Source: Streptomyces ochraceiscleroticus
GTDB lineage: Bacteria > Actinomycetota > Actinomycetes > Streptomycetales > Streptomycetaceae
Direction of reading: 5' to 3'
DNA: 64,000 nt
NCBI RefSeq assembly: GCF_000720485.1
Contig: NZ_JOAX01000030.1
Span: forward strand, 1 to 64,000
Both the position numbers and the translations under genes were made by a program. The notes under the pieces are model-generated. The model saw only the letters and a list, made by a program, of their open reading frames with translations, made no database searches and was not told where the DNA came from. The first letter of the stretch is position 1. The number at the start of each line of letters is the position of its first letter. Of this stretch, positions 16,923-26,054 are shown in pieces.

Positions 16923-17897
16923 TCATTCCGCGGTCCTCGGCAGTCCGCGCGGGTTGATCTCCGATTTCCGCACGGCCTCGCTCTCCAGGCCCCAGCGCTT
17001 GAGGACCTTTTGGTACGAGCCGTTGTCGATGACGTGCTGGAGGGCCGCGGCGTACGCGTCCACCAGGCCGCTGCCCTTCTTCGTGGTGGCCGCGATCTTG
17101 CCCTGGACGCCCTGGCCCGCGCCGGAGAAGGTGCCGATGACCTCGGTCCTCCCGGTGGTCGCCGCGTGGTAGGCGGAGGTCGGGTTGGGCCCGAAGTAGG
17201 CGTCGATACGGCCCGACTGGAGGGCGAGGTAGTAGTCGGAGGGGTTCTTGTAGTACTTGATGTCGACGGGCGCGCGGCCCGCCTTCCTGTTCTCCTTGCT
17301 CCAGTCGACCAGGATCTTCTCCTGGTTGGTGCCGGAGTCGACGGCGATGCGCTTGCCCGCCACGTCCTTCGCGCCGCGTACCTTCCAGCCGCTGCCCTTG
17401 GCGGCTTCGAGGGCCAGCTCGTCCTTCCGGTACGTGGCGAAGTCGTACTTGGCCTTGCGCTCCTCGGTGACGGTGACGTTGGAGAAGACGCCGTCGAGCT
17501 TGCCGCTGTCGAGGCCGACGAAGAGGTTCTCCCAGGACAGCGGCTCGATGTGCGGCTTCAGGCCGAGGGTGTCGGCGACCAGCGTGGAGAGGTCCCGCTC
17601 GACGCCGATGAGGGTGCGGTCGTCGGTGGCGTAGAAGGCCAGCGGGGGCGCGCTGCCGGTGCTCTGGCCGAGGTTGAGGGTGCCGCGCTCCCGTATGCGC
17701 GCTGGCACCAGCGCCGCGATCTTCGGGGCCTTCTTTCCGCGGATGCGGTGCTGCTCGGGGCTGGTGTTGACCTTGAGGGCCTTGCTGCCCGCGGCGCCCC
17801 CGGCGTCCGGGATCTCCGCCTTGCCGTTTCCGCAGGCGGTGAGCAGGAGGGAACCGGCGGTCAGGGCGAGGGCGGCGGTCAGGGCGTGACGGTTCAC
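16923..17897 (-). CDS. Amino-acid-type ABC transporter substrate-binding lipoprotein
   Basis: A 324-aa periplasmic-type (family 3) binding protein tethered as a lipoprotein. The signal sequence VNRHALTAALALTAGSLLLTAC ends in the lipobox LTAC, and the core contains RGTLNLGQSTGSAPPLAFYATDD, DGVFSNVTVTEERK and KDVAGKRIAVDSGTNQEK. GTG 17897 with AGAGG upstream gives a standard lipoprotein signal; ATG 17927, which overlaps the ATPase stop as ATGA, is an alternative. It belongs with the ATPase and permeases immediately upstream. A second, different binding protein is at 24326. Related transporters move cystine, S-alkylcysteines and polar amino acids. Confidence 0.9.
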   Translation of the reverse strand: MNRHALTAALALTAGSLLLTACGNGKAEIPDAGGAAGSKALKVNTSPEQHRIRGKKAPKIAALVPARIRERGTLNLGQSTGSAPPLAFYATDDRTLIGVERDLSTLVADTLGLKPHIEPLSWENLFVGLDSGKLDGVFSNVTVTEERKAKYDFATYRKDELALEAAKGSGWKVRGAKDVAGKRIAVDSGTNQEKILVDWSKENRKAGRAPVDIKYYKNPSDYYLALQSGRIDAYFGPNPTSAYHAATTGRTEVIGTFSGAGQGVQGKIAATTKKGSGLVDAYAAALQHVIDNGSYQKVLKRWGLESEAVRKSEINPRGLPRTAE

Positions 17898-17926
17898 GTG
17901 GATACCTCTTCTACGGTGCTGGTGCA

Positions 17927-18702
<776 letters not shown>

Positions 18703-18706
<4 letters not shown>

Positions 18707-19593
18707 CGCGTGGCCCCCTTCGCGAAGTGTCGTTCGATGTAGTGCTGGAGTACGGAGAGCGCACCGGTGAGGAGCACGTACCAGACGGTGGCGACCATCA
18801 GGAGCGGGACGACCCGGCCGTTGCGCCCGTAGATGACCTGGGCCTGGTAGAAGAGTTCGCCGATCGCCATGACGGAGACGATCGAGGTGCCCTTGAAGAG
18901 GGAGATGACCTCGTTGGCCGCGTTGGGCAGGATGGAGCGCATGGCCTGCGGCAGGACGATCCGGCGGAGCTGCCGCAGCCGGGGGATGCCGAGCGCCGCC
19001 GCGGCCTGGGTCTGGCCGCTGTCCACGGCCAGCACGCCGCCGCGCACGATCTCCGCGGCGTACGCGGCCTGGTGCAGCGCGAGCCCGAGGACGGCCGCGC
19101 TCATCGCGCCGACCAGCCCCGCCGTGTCGAAGGAGACGAAGCCGGGGCCGAACGGGATGCCGATGTCGAGCCGCTTGTAGAGGTAGGCCAGGTTGAACCA
19201 GAACAGGAGCTGGACGATGAGCGGGACGGCGCGGAAGATCCAGATGTAGCCGACGGCCACCGCGCGCAGGAAGGGGCTGTCCGACAGCCGCATGAAGGCG
19301 AGGACCAGGCCGAGCAGGAAGCCGAGTGCCGTGCCATAGACGGTGAGCTGGAGGGTGGTGCCCACGGCGCGCAGGATGGTCTCCGCGGTGAAGTACTGCG
19401 CGAAGACCGGCCACTCCCAGCCGGGGTTGGTGACCAGCCCGTGGGCGAACTGGGCGAGGAGGACGGCGGTGAGCGCGCTCGCGATCCAGCGTCCCGGGTG
19501 GCGGACAGGGACGATCTCGAGGGCGGCCTCCGGCGCGTCCGTACGGGCGCGTTCGGGGGCCTTGCTCAGCGGTGGGTCACTGGTCAGCGGCAT
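18703..19593 (-). CDS. ABC transporter permease (polar amino acid family)
   Basis: A 296-aa HisM/TcyL-type permease. About five transmembrane segments follow a cytosolic N-terminus. The TMPRESS-like core FRAVPLIVQLLFWFNLAYLY and the EAA loop EIVRGGVLAVDSGQTQAAAALGI are both present, the latter binding the ATPase. The start at ATG 19593 has AAGGA upstream and overlaps the end of the FAD-protein gene by 17 bp. It pairs with the second permease at 21424 to form a heterodimeric channel, with the FAD-protein gene inserted between them. Confidence 0.93.
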
Positions 19594-21427
19594 GGGAGTC
19601 CTTGGTGGCTCGGGCGGCGAGGAAGGCGAGCAGGGTGCGCGCCGTGGCGTCGTTCTGGCGGAAGGAGGGGGCGTTGGTACCGGGGCGGGTGAAGGCCCCG
19701 GAGGCGCGCGCGTCGGTGTGCGGGCCGAGCGCGAAGCGGCGCGGGTGGGCCCGGCCACTGCGGTCCAGGACCCGGCCGTCCGCGGCGTCGACGCGCAGCA
19801 GTCCGTCGGGCGTGGCGGCGGCACCGTCGGTGTAGAGGCCGCGCAGCAGCGCGTCCCGGCTGTGCGCGACGGAGGGTTCGGGGAGCCGGGCCTCGACGAG
19901 GGCGCGGGCGGTGACCTCGGCGCCTGGCAGGCTCGCGCTGCTCGCCCGGAAGCGGCCGCTCTCCGCGTCGGCGGTGACCGAGACGTCGGCGCCGAGGAAC
20001 TTCACGACGCCGGCCCGGGAGAGCGCGAGCAACTGCCGCAGCCGGGGCCCGGGCGGCCCCGAGGCGAGGTAGCTGAAGAAGCCGTGCCACCACGGGCCGC
20101 GGTCGCCGATCCGGGTGAGCTGCCCGTAGACGGACAGCAGCGCGAGGAAGACGGCCTGGTCGGGGCTGTACGCGGGGTCGTGGCGGCGGTCCAGGTCGGC
20201 CTGGATGTACCCGCGCAGGCCGGCCTGGAGCGCCGCCTCGTCCGGGAAGCGCACGCCGTCCAGCGGGTGGTCGAGCGCTTCGAGGTCGAGGCGGTCGGCG
20301 GGATCGGGCACGGAGGCGGCGACCAGGGCCTGGAGGGCGGCGCTGCCGGGGTCGGTGGCCGCGTACTTCTCCTCGAAGTCGGTCCAGTGGACGGCCGTGC
20401 GCTCCGGGTGGGCGGTGAACAGCCGGTGGTAGTGGGCAAATCCCAGCTCCTTGGCGATCAGCGGCCACACGTCCCGGGTGAAGTCGGCGCCGCCGGGGCG
20501 GGCAAGCAAGGCGTCCACCTCGGCGGGTCCGAAGAACCGCGGCAGCGGCGGCCGTTCGCCCGTCCAGCCGTATCCGATCTTGGAGTGGTACGGCACGCCG
20601 CGCCGCGACCCGACGTGCAGCACCGGCTCCTCGCCCGAGGGGAGATACGCCAGCTCCCCGTCGGGCCGGGTCAGGTAGCGGCCGCCGCGGCCCTCGGTGA
20701 GCAGGATCATCAGGTCGACGAAGGCCAGGCCCATGCCCCGTACCAGTACCGGTTCGCCCGCCCGCAGACCGGACAGGTCGCTGTCGGCGGTGAAGTCCGG
20801 TGGCAGATACGTCAGTCCGTGCTCGGCGGCGAATGATGTCAACGCCCGCTGTTCGGGCGGCGGTTCGGCGGCGAGGTGGCCGAGGGTGAGCACGACGAGG
20901 TCGGCGACGAGCGGGGTGGGACGGCCCGCCAGCCAGACCTGCTGGCGGCCGTCGCGCGGGCCCGCGACGCGGACGGCGCTCTGCCGGTGCTCGTGCACGG
21001 CGACGCCGGGCGGCAGCTCCGCGACCGTGCGCGCGTACACCCACTCCAGGTAGCCGCTCTGCAGCCGGCGGCCGGCGAAGTCCCGCGGCCCGAGCGCGCC
21101 GGCCTCAGCGGCGAGGCCCGGCGGCACGTCGACGGCACCGTCTCTGACCTGCTGCGCCCAGGCGGCGAGCGTGGGTCCCGGGCGGACCGGTCCGGCCATC
21201 TCCACCGAGTCGTCGGTGAACATCGTGACGTCCTCGGCGGTGGAGTTCATCCACAGCAGCGGGGACTGGTCGTGCCGCCAGATGCGACCGCCGCCGGGCG
21301 GGTGCGGGTCGACGAGATGGATGTCCAGCTCCCGGTCGCCGTACAGCTCCGCGGCATTCGCGGCGATCCGCTCCAGCAGTCCGGTCCCCCGCGGCCCGGC
21401 TCCCACGATCACCAGGGACGGCCTCAT
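19577..21427 (-). CDS. FAD/NAD(P)-binding protein (NAD_binding_9-like, putative monooxygenase)
   Basis: A 616-aa protein. It opens with a Rossmann dinucleotide site (VIVGAGPRGTGLLERIAANA) and has a second motif DLVVLTLGHLA near residue 180, then LVRGMGLAFVDLMILLTEGRGG. The size and this layout fit the FAD-NAD(P)-binding family related to N-hydroxylases and flavoprotein monooxygenases, but no characterised member comes to mind. It starts at ATG 21427, overlapping the stop of the permease at 21424 (ATGA), and its 3' end overlaps the next permease by 17 bp. It is thus translationally locked inside the transporter genes. It may oxidise the imported thio-compound; function unproven. Confidence 0.82.
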   Translation of the reverse strand: MRPSLVIVGAGPRGTGLLERIAANAAELYGDRELDIHLVDPHPPGGGRIWRHDQSPLLWMNSTAEDVTMFTDDSVEMAGPVRPGPTLAAWAQQVRDGAVDVPPGLAAEAGALGPRDFAGRRLQSGYLEWVYARTVAELPPGVAVHEHRQSAVRVAGPRDGRQQVWLAGRPTPLVADLVVLTLGHLAAEPPPEQRALTSFAAEHGLTYLPPDFTADSDLSGLRAGEPVLVRGMGLAFVDLMILLTEGRGGRYLTRPDGELAYLPSGEEPVLHVGSRRGVPYHSKIGYGWTGERPPLPRFFGPAEVDALLARPGGADFTRDVWPLIAKELGFAHYHRLFTAHPERTAVHWTDFEEKYAATDPGSAALQALVAASVPDPADRLDLEALDHPLDGVRFPDEAALQAGLRGYIQADLDRRHDPAYSPDQAVFLALLSVYGQLTRIGDRGPWWHGFFSYLASGPPGPRLRQLLALSRAGVVKFLGADVSVTADAESGRFRASSASLPGAEVTARALVEARLPEPSVAHSRDALLRGLYTDGAAATPDGLLRVDAADGRVLDRSGRAHPRRFALGPHTDARASGAFTRPGTNAPSFRQNDATARTLLAFLAARATKDSHAADQ

Positions 21428-22302
21428 CGGGTGCGCTCCGCACCACGCGCGTAGTGCCGCTCGACGTAGTACTGGCCGACGCTGAGCAGCGAGGTGATCA
21501 GTACGTACCAGAGGGTGGCGACCAGCAGCAGCGGGATGACCTGGTAGGTGCGGTGGTAGACCAACTGGACGGAGTACAGCAGGTCCTGGACGGCGATGAC
21601 GCTGACGATCGAGGTGCCCTTGAGGGTGCCGATCAGCATGTTCCCGGCGGGCGGCACGATCGAGCGCATCGCCTGCGGCAGCACGATCCGCAGGCCGCGG
21701 CGCCACCGGCTCAGGCCGAGGGACTGCGCGGCCTCGAGCTGGCCGCGGTCGACGGAGAGGATGCCGCCGCGGACGACCTCGGCGGCGTATGCGGCCTCGT
21801 GCAGGGTGAGGCCGATGAGGGCGACGGTGAGCGGTCCGAAGAGGTTCACAGTCTTGATGCCGAGGATGTGCGGGTACAGCGCACCGATGTTGAACCAGAA
21901 CAGGAGCTGCACCAGGATCGGCATGGACCGGAACAGCCAGACGTAGCCCCAGGCGACGCTTCTGAGCACGGGATTGGCGGCCAGCCGCATCGCGGCGAGC
22001 AGCGTGCCGAGCGCGAAGCCGAGCACCATGACCAGCGCGGTGAGCCAGAGCGTGAGGCCGAGGCCGCGCAGCACGGCGGTGGTGAGGAAGTAGCGGGCGA
22101 CCACGTCCCACTGGAACGCGTCGTTGCGGACGACGGAGGTGGCGGCCAGCGCGAGGAGGGCCAGGACGAGGGCGGCTGCGGCCCATTGGCCGGTGCGGCG
22201 ACGCGGGACGATGCGGGGCGCATCGGCGGCGCCGGTTCTCAGGGGCGGCGGTGCCGGGGCAGGGGTGTCGAGGGTGCCGGAGGCCGGCTGTACGGAAGGC
22301 AT
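21424..22302 (-). CDS. ABC transporter permease (polar amino acid family)
   Basis: A 292-aa permease, a paralogue of the protein at 18703. FRSMPILVQLLFWFNIGALY and EVVRGGILSVDRGQLEAAQSLGL are the counterpart core and EAA-loop segments. It is the first gene of the leftward operon; GGAG precedes ATG 22302. The 5' region carries TTGACA and TAGCCT promoter elements at 22400-22430 and a 22-bp inverted repeat at 22442-22463 shared with the divergent rightward arm. Two permeases, two binding proteins and one ATPase repeat the composition of Bacillus TcyJKLMN. Confidence 0.93.
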   Translation of the reverse strand: MPSVQPASGTLDTPAPAPPPLRTGAADAPRIVPRRRTGQWAAAALVLALLALAATSVVRNDAFQWDVVARYFLTTAVLRGLGLTLWLTALVMVLGFALGTLLAAMRLAANPVLRSVAWGYVWLFRSMPILVQLLFWFNIGALYPHILGIKTVNLFGPLTVALIGLTLHEAAYAAEVVRGGILSVDRGQLEAAQSLGLSRWRRGLRIVLPQAMRSIVPPAGNMLIGTLKGTSIVSVIAVQDLLYSVQLVYHRTYQVIPLLLVATLWYVLITSLLSVGQYYVERHYARGAERTR

Positions 22303-22399
22303 GCGAAGGCTCCGTGGATGCAGAGATCGAACACGGGAGTGGAAACGCCTTCACACAGGCTCAAGAACCGGTCGAGCCCCTCAGCACGGCCGGTCCTTG

Positions 22400-22430
22400 A
22401 GGCTATGGCGTGGGTACCGCGCCCTGTCAA
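22400..22430 (-). promoter_or_regulatory. Promoter of the leftward sulfur operon
   Basis: On the minus strand TTGACA (22430-22425) is followed after 19 bases by TAGCCT (22405-22400). The spacing is slightly long, which fits a promoter that needs an activator. The transcript would have a leader of about 90 bases before ATG 22302. Confidence 0.5.
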
Positions 22431-22441
22431 CCCTGTCCATA

Positions 22442-22463
22442 CTCTGAGAATCAAATCTCAGAG
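22442..22463. promoter_or_regulatory. 22-bp perfect inverted repeat between divergent sulfur operons
   Basis: CTCTGAGA-ATCAAA-TCTCAGAG. It lies 12 bp upstream of the leftward -35 element and just before a rightward TTGACG (22468-22473), so a single bound dimer could act on both arms. The regulator is not encoded in the cluster. Confidence 0.6.
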
Positions 22464-22503
22464 GCAGTTGACGCGGAAACGGATGCCTGCTCCACTTGGC
22501 CGC

Positions 22504-22575
22504 ATGTACTCATGGCAGCGGCTGGTCACACGCGACCACATCGACTTCGGTCGAGTGTGGTCGTCGTCCTGTTGA
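22504..22575 (+). CDS. Cysteine-ending leader peptide (23 aa)
   Basis: A short ORF encoding a peptide with core LVTRDHIDFGRVWSSSC, ending one codon after Cys. It follows the pattern of actinobacterial sulfur-operon leader peptides (L-x-R-x-H-(I/V)-D-x-x-R-V-x-S-x-x-C), where ribosome progress through the terminal Cys codons senses cysteine supply. It lies 192 bp upstream of the monooxygenase at 22768. An in-frame ATG at 22483 would add seven residues. No strong ribosome site is present, and it may be leaderless or weakly initiated. The family pattern is from memory; the regulatory role here is inferred. Confidence 0.7.
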   Translation: MYSWQRLVTRDHIDFGRVWSSSC

Positions 22576-22767
22576 GCTGACCCCCTGCCTCTCGCCCGCC
22601 GCCTTCTCCGGCCGGGCCGTTTCGCGGTTCTGATCCGTCTTCCCTGATCCCGCCGCGCCTTCACACACTTTTCCGCGCCTCCCCTCGGCGCACCCTTCCC
22701 CGTTCCCCCTGCTCTCCCTCTGCTCTCCCCTTGTTCCTTCGGCCTGCTCGAAGAAGGGCGCACCACA
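22576..22767 (+). promoter_or_regulatory. C-rich, G-poor leader, possible Rho-dependent attenuator
   Basis: The stretch between the leader peptide and the monooxygenase is pyrimidine-rich. Bases 22681-22740 contain 34 C, 18 T, 7 G and 1 A. This resembles a Rho utilisation site. No stable terminator hairpin is seen. Ribosome release at the leader-peptide stop would expose it. Confidence 0.45.
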
Positions 22768-23814
22768 ATGCGCTTCGGCGTCATGACATTGATCGACAAC
22801 GTCCCGGACGCGGTGTCCGGGCGGCTTCTCCCGCCTCATCAACGCCTCCGCGAGGTCGTCGAACTGGCCGTACTGGCCGAGGAGTTGGGCTACGACGCGG
22901 TCGGCGTCGGGGAACGGCACGGACCGCCGTTCCTCGCCAGCTCCCCGGCCACGGTCCTGGGGGCGATCGCCGCCCGCACCCACCGCATCCGGCTCTTCAC
23001 CACCGTCACCGTCCTGTCCACCCTCGACCCGGTCCGGGTCGCCGAGGAGTACGCCACCGTCGACCAGCTCTCCGGCGGCCGCCTGGAGCTGATGACCGGC
23101 AAGGGCAACGCGCCCGAGCCATGGCACCTGTTCGGCCGCGACCCGGCCGACCAGTACGCCCTCCAGGAGGAGAACTACGAACTGCTGCGCCGACTCTGGA
23201 GCGAGGAGAAGGTGACCTGGTCGGGCCGGTTCCGTCCACCCCTTGAGAACGCCACGACACTCCCCCGCCCCTATCAGCAGCCGCCCACCATCTGGCACGG
23301 CAGCGCCACCAGCGAACGCTCGGCGGACCTCGCGGCCCTGTGGGGCGACCCGCTGTTCACCGCCAACGTCATCCAGCCGGTCGCGAACTACGCCCGGCTG
23401 ATCGACCACTACCGGGAACGCTGGGCGGAGTACGGACACGACCCCTCGGCCGCGCTGGTCGGCGCGGGCGGCACGCTCTACGTCGCGCCCGACGACCGCA
23501 TCGCGCGCCGCGAGTTCGCGCCGTACTACGAAGCGGCGGTCGCGGCCCGGGACGTGCCCGGAAACAACACCCCGTTCCGCAGCCTCGCGGACGCCGCCGA
23601 CCACGGGCCGGCCCTCGTCGGCTCGCCGGACCGGGTGATCGAGAAGGTCCTCCAGCAGCACGCGGCGTACGGGCACGCGGTGCAGTTCTTCGGCGTGGAG
23701 AGCGCCGGGCTGCCGTTCGCGCGCAAGGCCGAGGTGCTGCGGCTGGCCGCCGAGCAGGTGCTGCCGGCACTCCGCAAGGAAGCGCCCGATCCGCTCCCGT
23801 GGGACCGCCCGTGA
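22768..23814 (+). CDS. LLM class flavin-dependent oxidoreductase (YtmO/CmoO-like candidate)
   Basis: A 348-aa luciferase-like oxidoreductase. GYDAVGVGERHGPPFLASSPATVLGAIAA and EEYATVDQLSGGRLELMTGKG are core TIM-barrel segments, and TLYVAPDD and ALVGSPDRVIEKVLQQ are typical of the C-terminal half. It is the first large gene of the rightward arm. GAAGAAGGG precedes ATG 22768. The gene is followed by the acetyltransferase with a GTGA overlap. In Bacillus the equivalent operon encodes two such enzymes (YtmO and YtnJ); this one would be the YtmO-like partner. Confidence 0.88.
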   Translation: MRFGVMTLIDNVPDAVSGRLLPPHQRLREVVELAVLAEELGYDAVGVGERHGPPFLASSPATVLGAIAARTHRIRLFTTVTVLSTLDPVRVAEEYATVDQLSGGRLELMTGKGNAPEPWHLFGRDPADQYALQEENYELLRRLWSEEKVTWSGRFRPPLENATTLPRPYQQPPTIWHGSATSERSADLAALWGDPLFTANVIQPVANYARLIDHYRERWAEYGHDPSAALVGAGGTLYVAPDDRIARREFAPYYEAAVAARDVPGNNTPFRSLADAADHGPALVGSPDRVIEKVLQQHAAYGHAVQFFGVESAGLPFARKAEVLRLAAEQVLPALRKEAPDPLPWDRP

Positions 23815-24329
23815 CCGGCCCGGCACCGCTTCCCGCAGCGCTGACGGTGCATCACACCGACGTGGCCGACCCGCTGGCCCGCCCGCTCCTCGCCGAGCTG
23901 ACGCATGAATACAGCACCCGCTACCAGAAACCCGTGGACCTGGACCGGGAGTACCCACCGGAGGAATTCGCCCCGCCCGGCGGCGCGTTCCTGCTGCTCC
24001 TGGAGGACGGCCGGCCGGTGGCCGGCGGCGCGTACCGGCAGTACGACGCGCACACCGCCGAGCTGAAACGGATCTGGACGCACTCGGCGCACCGCCGCCG
24101 GGGACTGGCCCGGCGCGTCCTGCACGTCCTGGAGCGGGACGCCGCCGCGCGCGGCTACACCCGCCTCTACCTCACCACCGGCCCGCGCCAGCCCGAGGCC
24201 AAGGGCCTTTACCTCGCGGCCGGTTACCGCCCGCTCTTCGATGTGACCGCCGACCCGGAGACGATCGGCCCGCTGCCGTTCGAGAAGGACCTGCCGGCCG
24301 CCCACCACCTGGAGACCCCGAACCCATGA
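23811..24329 (+). CDS. GNAT family N-acetyltransferase
   Basis: A 172-aa acetyltransferase. The acetyl-CoA pyrophosphate loop is HRRRGLARRVLHVLE, preceded by the beta4 strand HTAELKRIWTHS and followed by YTRLYLTTGPRQPEAKGLYLAAGYRPL, a complete GNAT core. GTG 23811 overlaps the monooxygenase stop (GTGA), and its own stop overlaps the next start (ATGA). By analogy with Bacillus YtmI/SnaA, it could acetylate the alpha-amino group of S-alkylcysteines before oxidative C-S cleavage. Substrate inferred from context only. Confidence 0.9.
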   Translation: MTGPAPLPAALTVHHTDVADPLARPLLAELTHEYSTRYQKPVDLDREYPPEEFAPPGGAFLLLLEDGRPVAGGAYRQYDAHTAELKRIWTHSAHRRRGLARRVLHVLERDAAARGYTRLYLTTGPRQPEAKGLYLAAGYRPLFDVTADPETIGPLPFEKDLPAAHHLETPNP

Positions 24330-25252
24330 GCCCGAACGCCACCAGAGCCGCCCTCCTGCTCGCCGCCGCAGCCCTCGCCCTGACCTCCTGCGCCACGCCG
24401 AAGGAGGCGACGAAGACGGCCGGCGCGGCCGAGGAGAAGATCCCCACCACCGATGTGGTCAAGGACGTCGAGAAGGACCCGGCCGCCGCGAAGCTCCTGC
24501 CGGCGGAGGTACGCAAGCGCGGCACGCTCACCATCGCCACCAGCGTCGGCACGCCGCCCGGCGCGGCCTATCTGCCGGACGGGAAGACCGTGGCCGGCCA
24601 GGACATCGACTTCGCCGACGCGGCGGCGAAGGTCCTCGGGCTGCGACTCAAGCGCGAGGAGGCGAGCTTTGAAGCGATCCTGCCCGCGCTCGGGAGCGGC
24701 AAGTACGACCTGGGGACCGGCAATTTCGGCGTCACCAAGGAGCGCCGGAAGACGGTCGACTTCGTCACGTACATCAACGACGGGCAGGGCTTCGCGGTCC
24801 GCGACGACAGCCCGCTGAAGAAGGTCACCGACCTGACGCAGTTGTGCGGCCGGACGGTGGCGACCGGAGCGGGCACGACCTTCGAAGCGACACTGGAGGC
24901 GAACCGCCCGAAGTGCGCGGGGGCGGGCAAGAAGCCGTACGAGGTCAAGACCTACGCCGACCAGGGCGCGCTGTGGATCTCCCTGCAGCAGGGCCGCAGC
25001 GATGTCGTCATGAGCACCATCAACGGGCTGCGCTACGCGGTGCGGCAGCAGGAGGGACTGCGCTTCCTCAACGAGTATCAGCGTCTCGACGTGGGTTTCG
25101 CCTTCAAAAAAGGCAGCGACCTCACGCCCGCGTTCCGGGCCGCGGTGAACCGGCTGCAGAAGGACGGCACGTACGACCGCATCCTGAAGAAGTGGGGCAC
25201 GAGCAGTTCGGCGATCGGCGCCTCCCGGATCAACCCGCCGGCGAAGGGATGA
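24326..25252 (+). CDS. Second amino-acid-type substrate-binding lipoprotein
   Basis: A 308-aa family-3 binding protein. The signal RAALLLAAAALALTSC carries lipobox LTSC. The core includes VRKRGTLTIATSVGTPPGAAYLPDGK, DLGTGNFGVTKERRKTVDFVTY and TDLCGRTVATGAGTTFE-like segments. It is only distantly similar to the binding protein at 16923, so the transporter may recognise two classes of substrate. It starts at ATG 24326, overlapping the acetyltransferase stop. It is the last gene of the rightward arm; no clear terminator follows. Confidence 0.9.
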   Translation: MSPNATRAALLLAAAALALTSCATPKEATKTAGAAEEKIPTTDVVKDVEKDPAAAKLLPAEVRKRGTLTIATSVGTPPGAAYLPDGKTVAGQDIDFADAAAKVLGLRLKREEASFEAILPALGSGKYDLGTGNFGVTKERRKTVDFVTYINDGQGFAVRDDSPLKKVTDLTQLCGRTVATGAGTTFEATLEANRPKCAGAGKKPYEVKTYADQGALWISLQQGRSDVVMSTINGLRYAVRQQEGLRFLNEYQRLDVGFAFKKGSDLTPAFRAAVNRLQKDGTYDRILKKWGTSSSAIGASRINPPAKG

Positions 25253-25547
25253 CGGCCACCGGCTGACCGGTCAACGCGCATATGCCCTGGTCCCTTCCGT
25301 ACGGACCTATTCTTTCCGGTATGTTTCACTCTGTCCTGCCGGAGGGGGCCAAGGGGGCGCGCACCCCGTGTGACACCCTTCGCACAGTCAGTTCGCGGTC
25401 GTCGCCTTGAAGCTGACGCTGTGCCATCCTCATTGCACCAGATGTGTCACGAACCCCCCATGCGGCGGCTATCCACTTGGCACATCATCCGCGTCATGGC
25501 CGACCATAGAGGGGCGGACAGCACACCGCGGGAGAGAGGAGGCGTCC
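25253..25547. other. 295-bp intergenic region before the sepF-like gene
   Basis: No gene or strong hairpin is visible. It marks the right border of the sulfur cluster and must hold the promoter of the SepF homologue. Confidence 0.4.
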
Positions 25548-26003
25548 ATGGGATCGGTGCGCAAGGCGAGTGCGTGGCTTGGCCTCGTCGACGACAACGA
25601 TGACGAGCGTTACTACGACGACGACTACGCCGAGGGAGCCGAGTCCGAACAGACGGGCGGCAACTCCTGGGTGACCGACCCCCGCGTGCGGGTGGCCGAC
25701 CAGACCGCACAGCAGCAGGGCACCCGGATCGCCACGATCACGCCGGACGGCTTCCGGGACGCCCGCGGGATCGGCGAGCTCTTCCGGTCCGGTGTGCCGG
25801 TCATCGTGAACCTCACGGCCATGGAGTCCACCGACGCCAAGCGCGTCGTCGACTTCGCCGCGGGGCTGACCTTCGGGCTGCGCGGCTCCATCGAGCGCGT
25901 GGCGACCCGGGTCTTCCTTCTCACCCCGCCCGACTACCGGATCGTGAGCGGCGGCGAGGCCACGGGCCGCGGCCGCCAGGGCGGGTTCTTCAACCAGAGC
26001 TGA
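25548..26003 (+). CDS. SepF-like cell division protein (SflA/SflB type)
   Basis: A 151-aa SepF-family protein. It starts [18 protein letters not shown], an amphipathic N-terminal membrane-binding helix followed by an acidic linker (residues 14-35), then the SepF core: [66 protein letters not shown]. SepF anchors and remodels FtsZ at the division site. Streptomyces carries SepF beside ftsZ plus paralogues SflA and SflB that influence branching. This solitary copy, far from the dcw cluster, is one of those paralogues. GAGGAGG lies 6 bases before ATG 25548. Confidence 0.9.
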   Translation: MGSVRKASAWLGLVDDNDDERYYDDDYAEGAESEQTGGNSWVTDPRVRVADQTAQQQGTRIATITPDGFRDARGIGELFRSGVPVIVNLTAMESTDAKRVVDFAAGLTFGLRGSIERVATRVFLLTPPDYRIVSGGEATGRGRQGGFFNQS

Positions 26004-26008
26004 GTGTT

Positions 26009-26042
26009 CTCTTGCGGATCGGCCGAGGCCGGTCCGCAAGAG
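26009..26042. terminator. Bidirectional terminator between convergent genes
   Basis: A 16-bp stem with one G-U pair: CTCTTGCGGA pairs with TCCGCAAGAG, extended inward by CGGCC/GGCCG, with a 2-base loop. It lies between the SepF homologue (+) and the acyl-CoA dehydrogenase (-). Confidence 0.8.
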
Positions 26043-26054
26043 GACACCGGCCGC

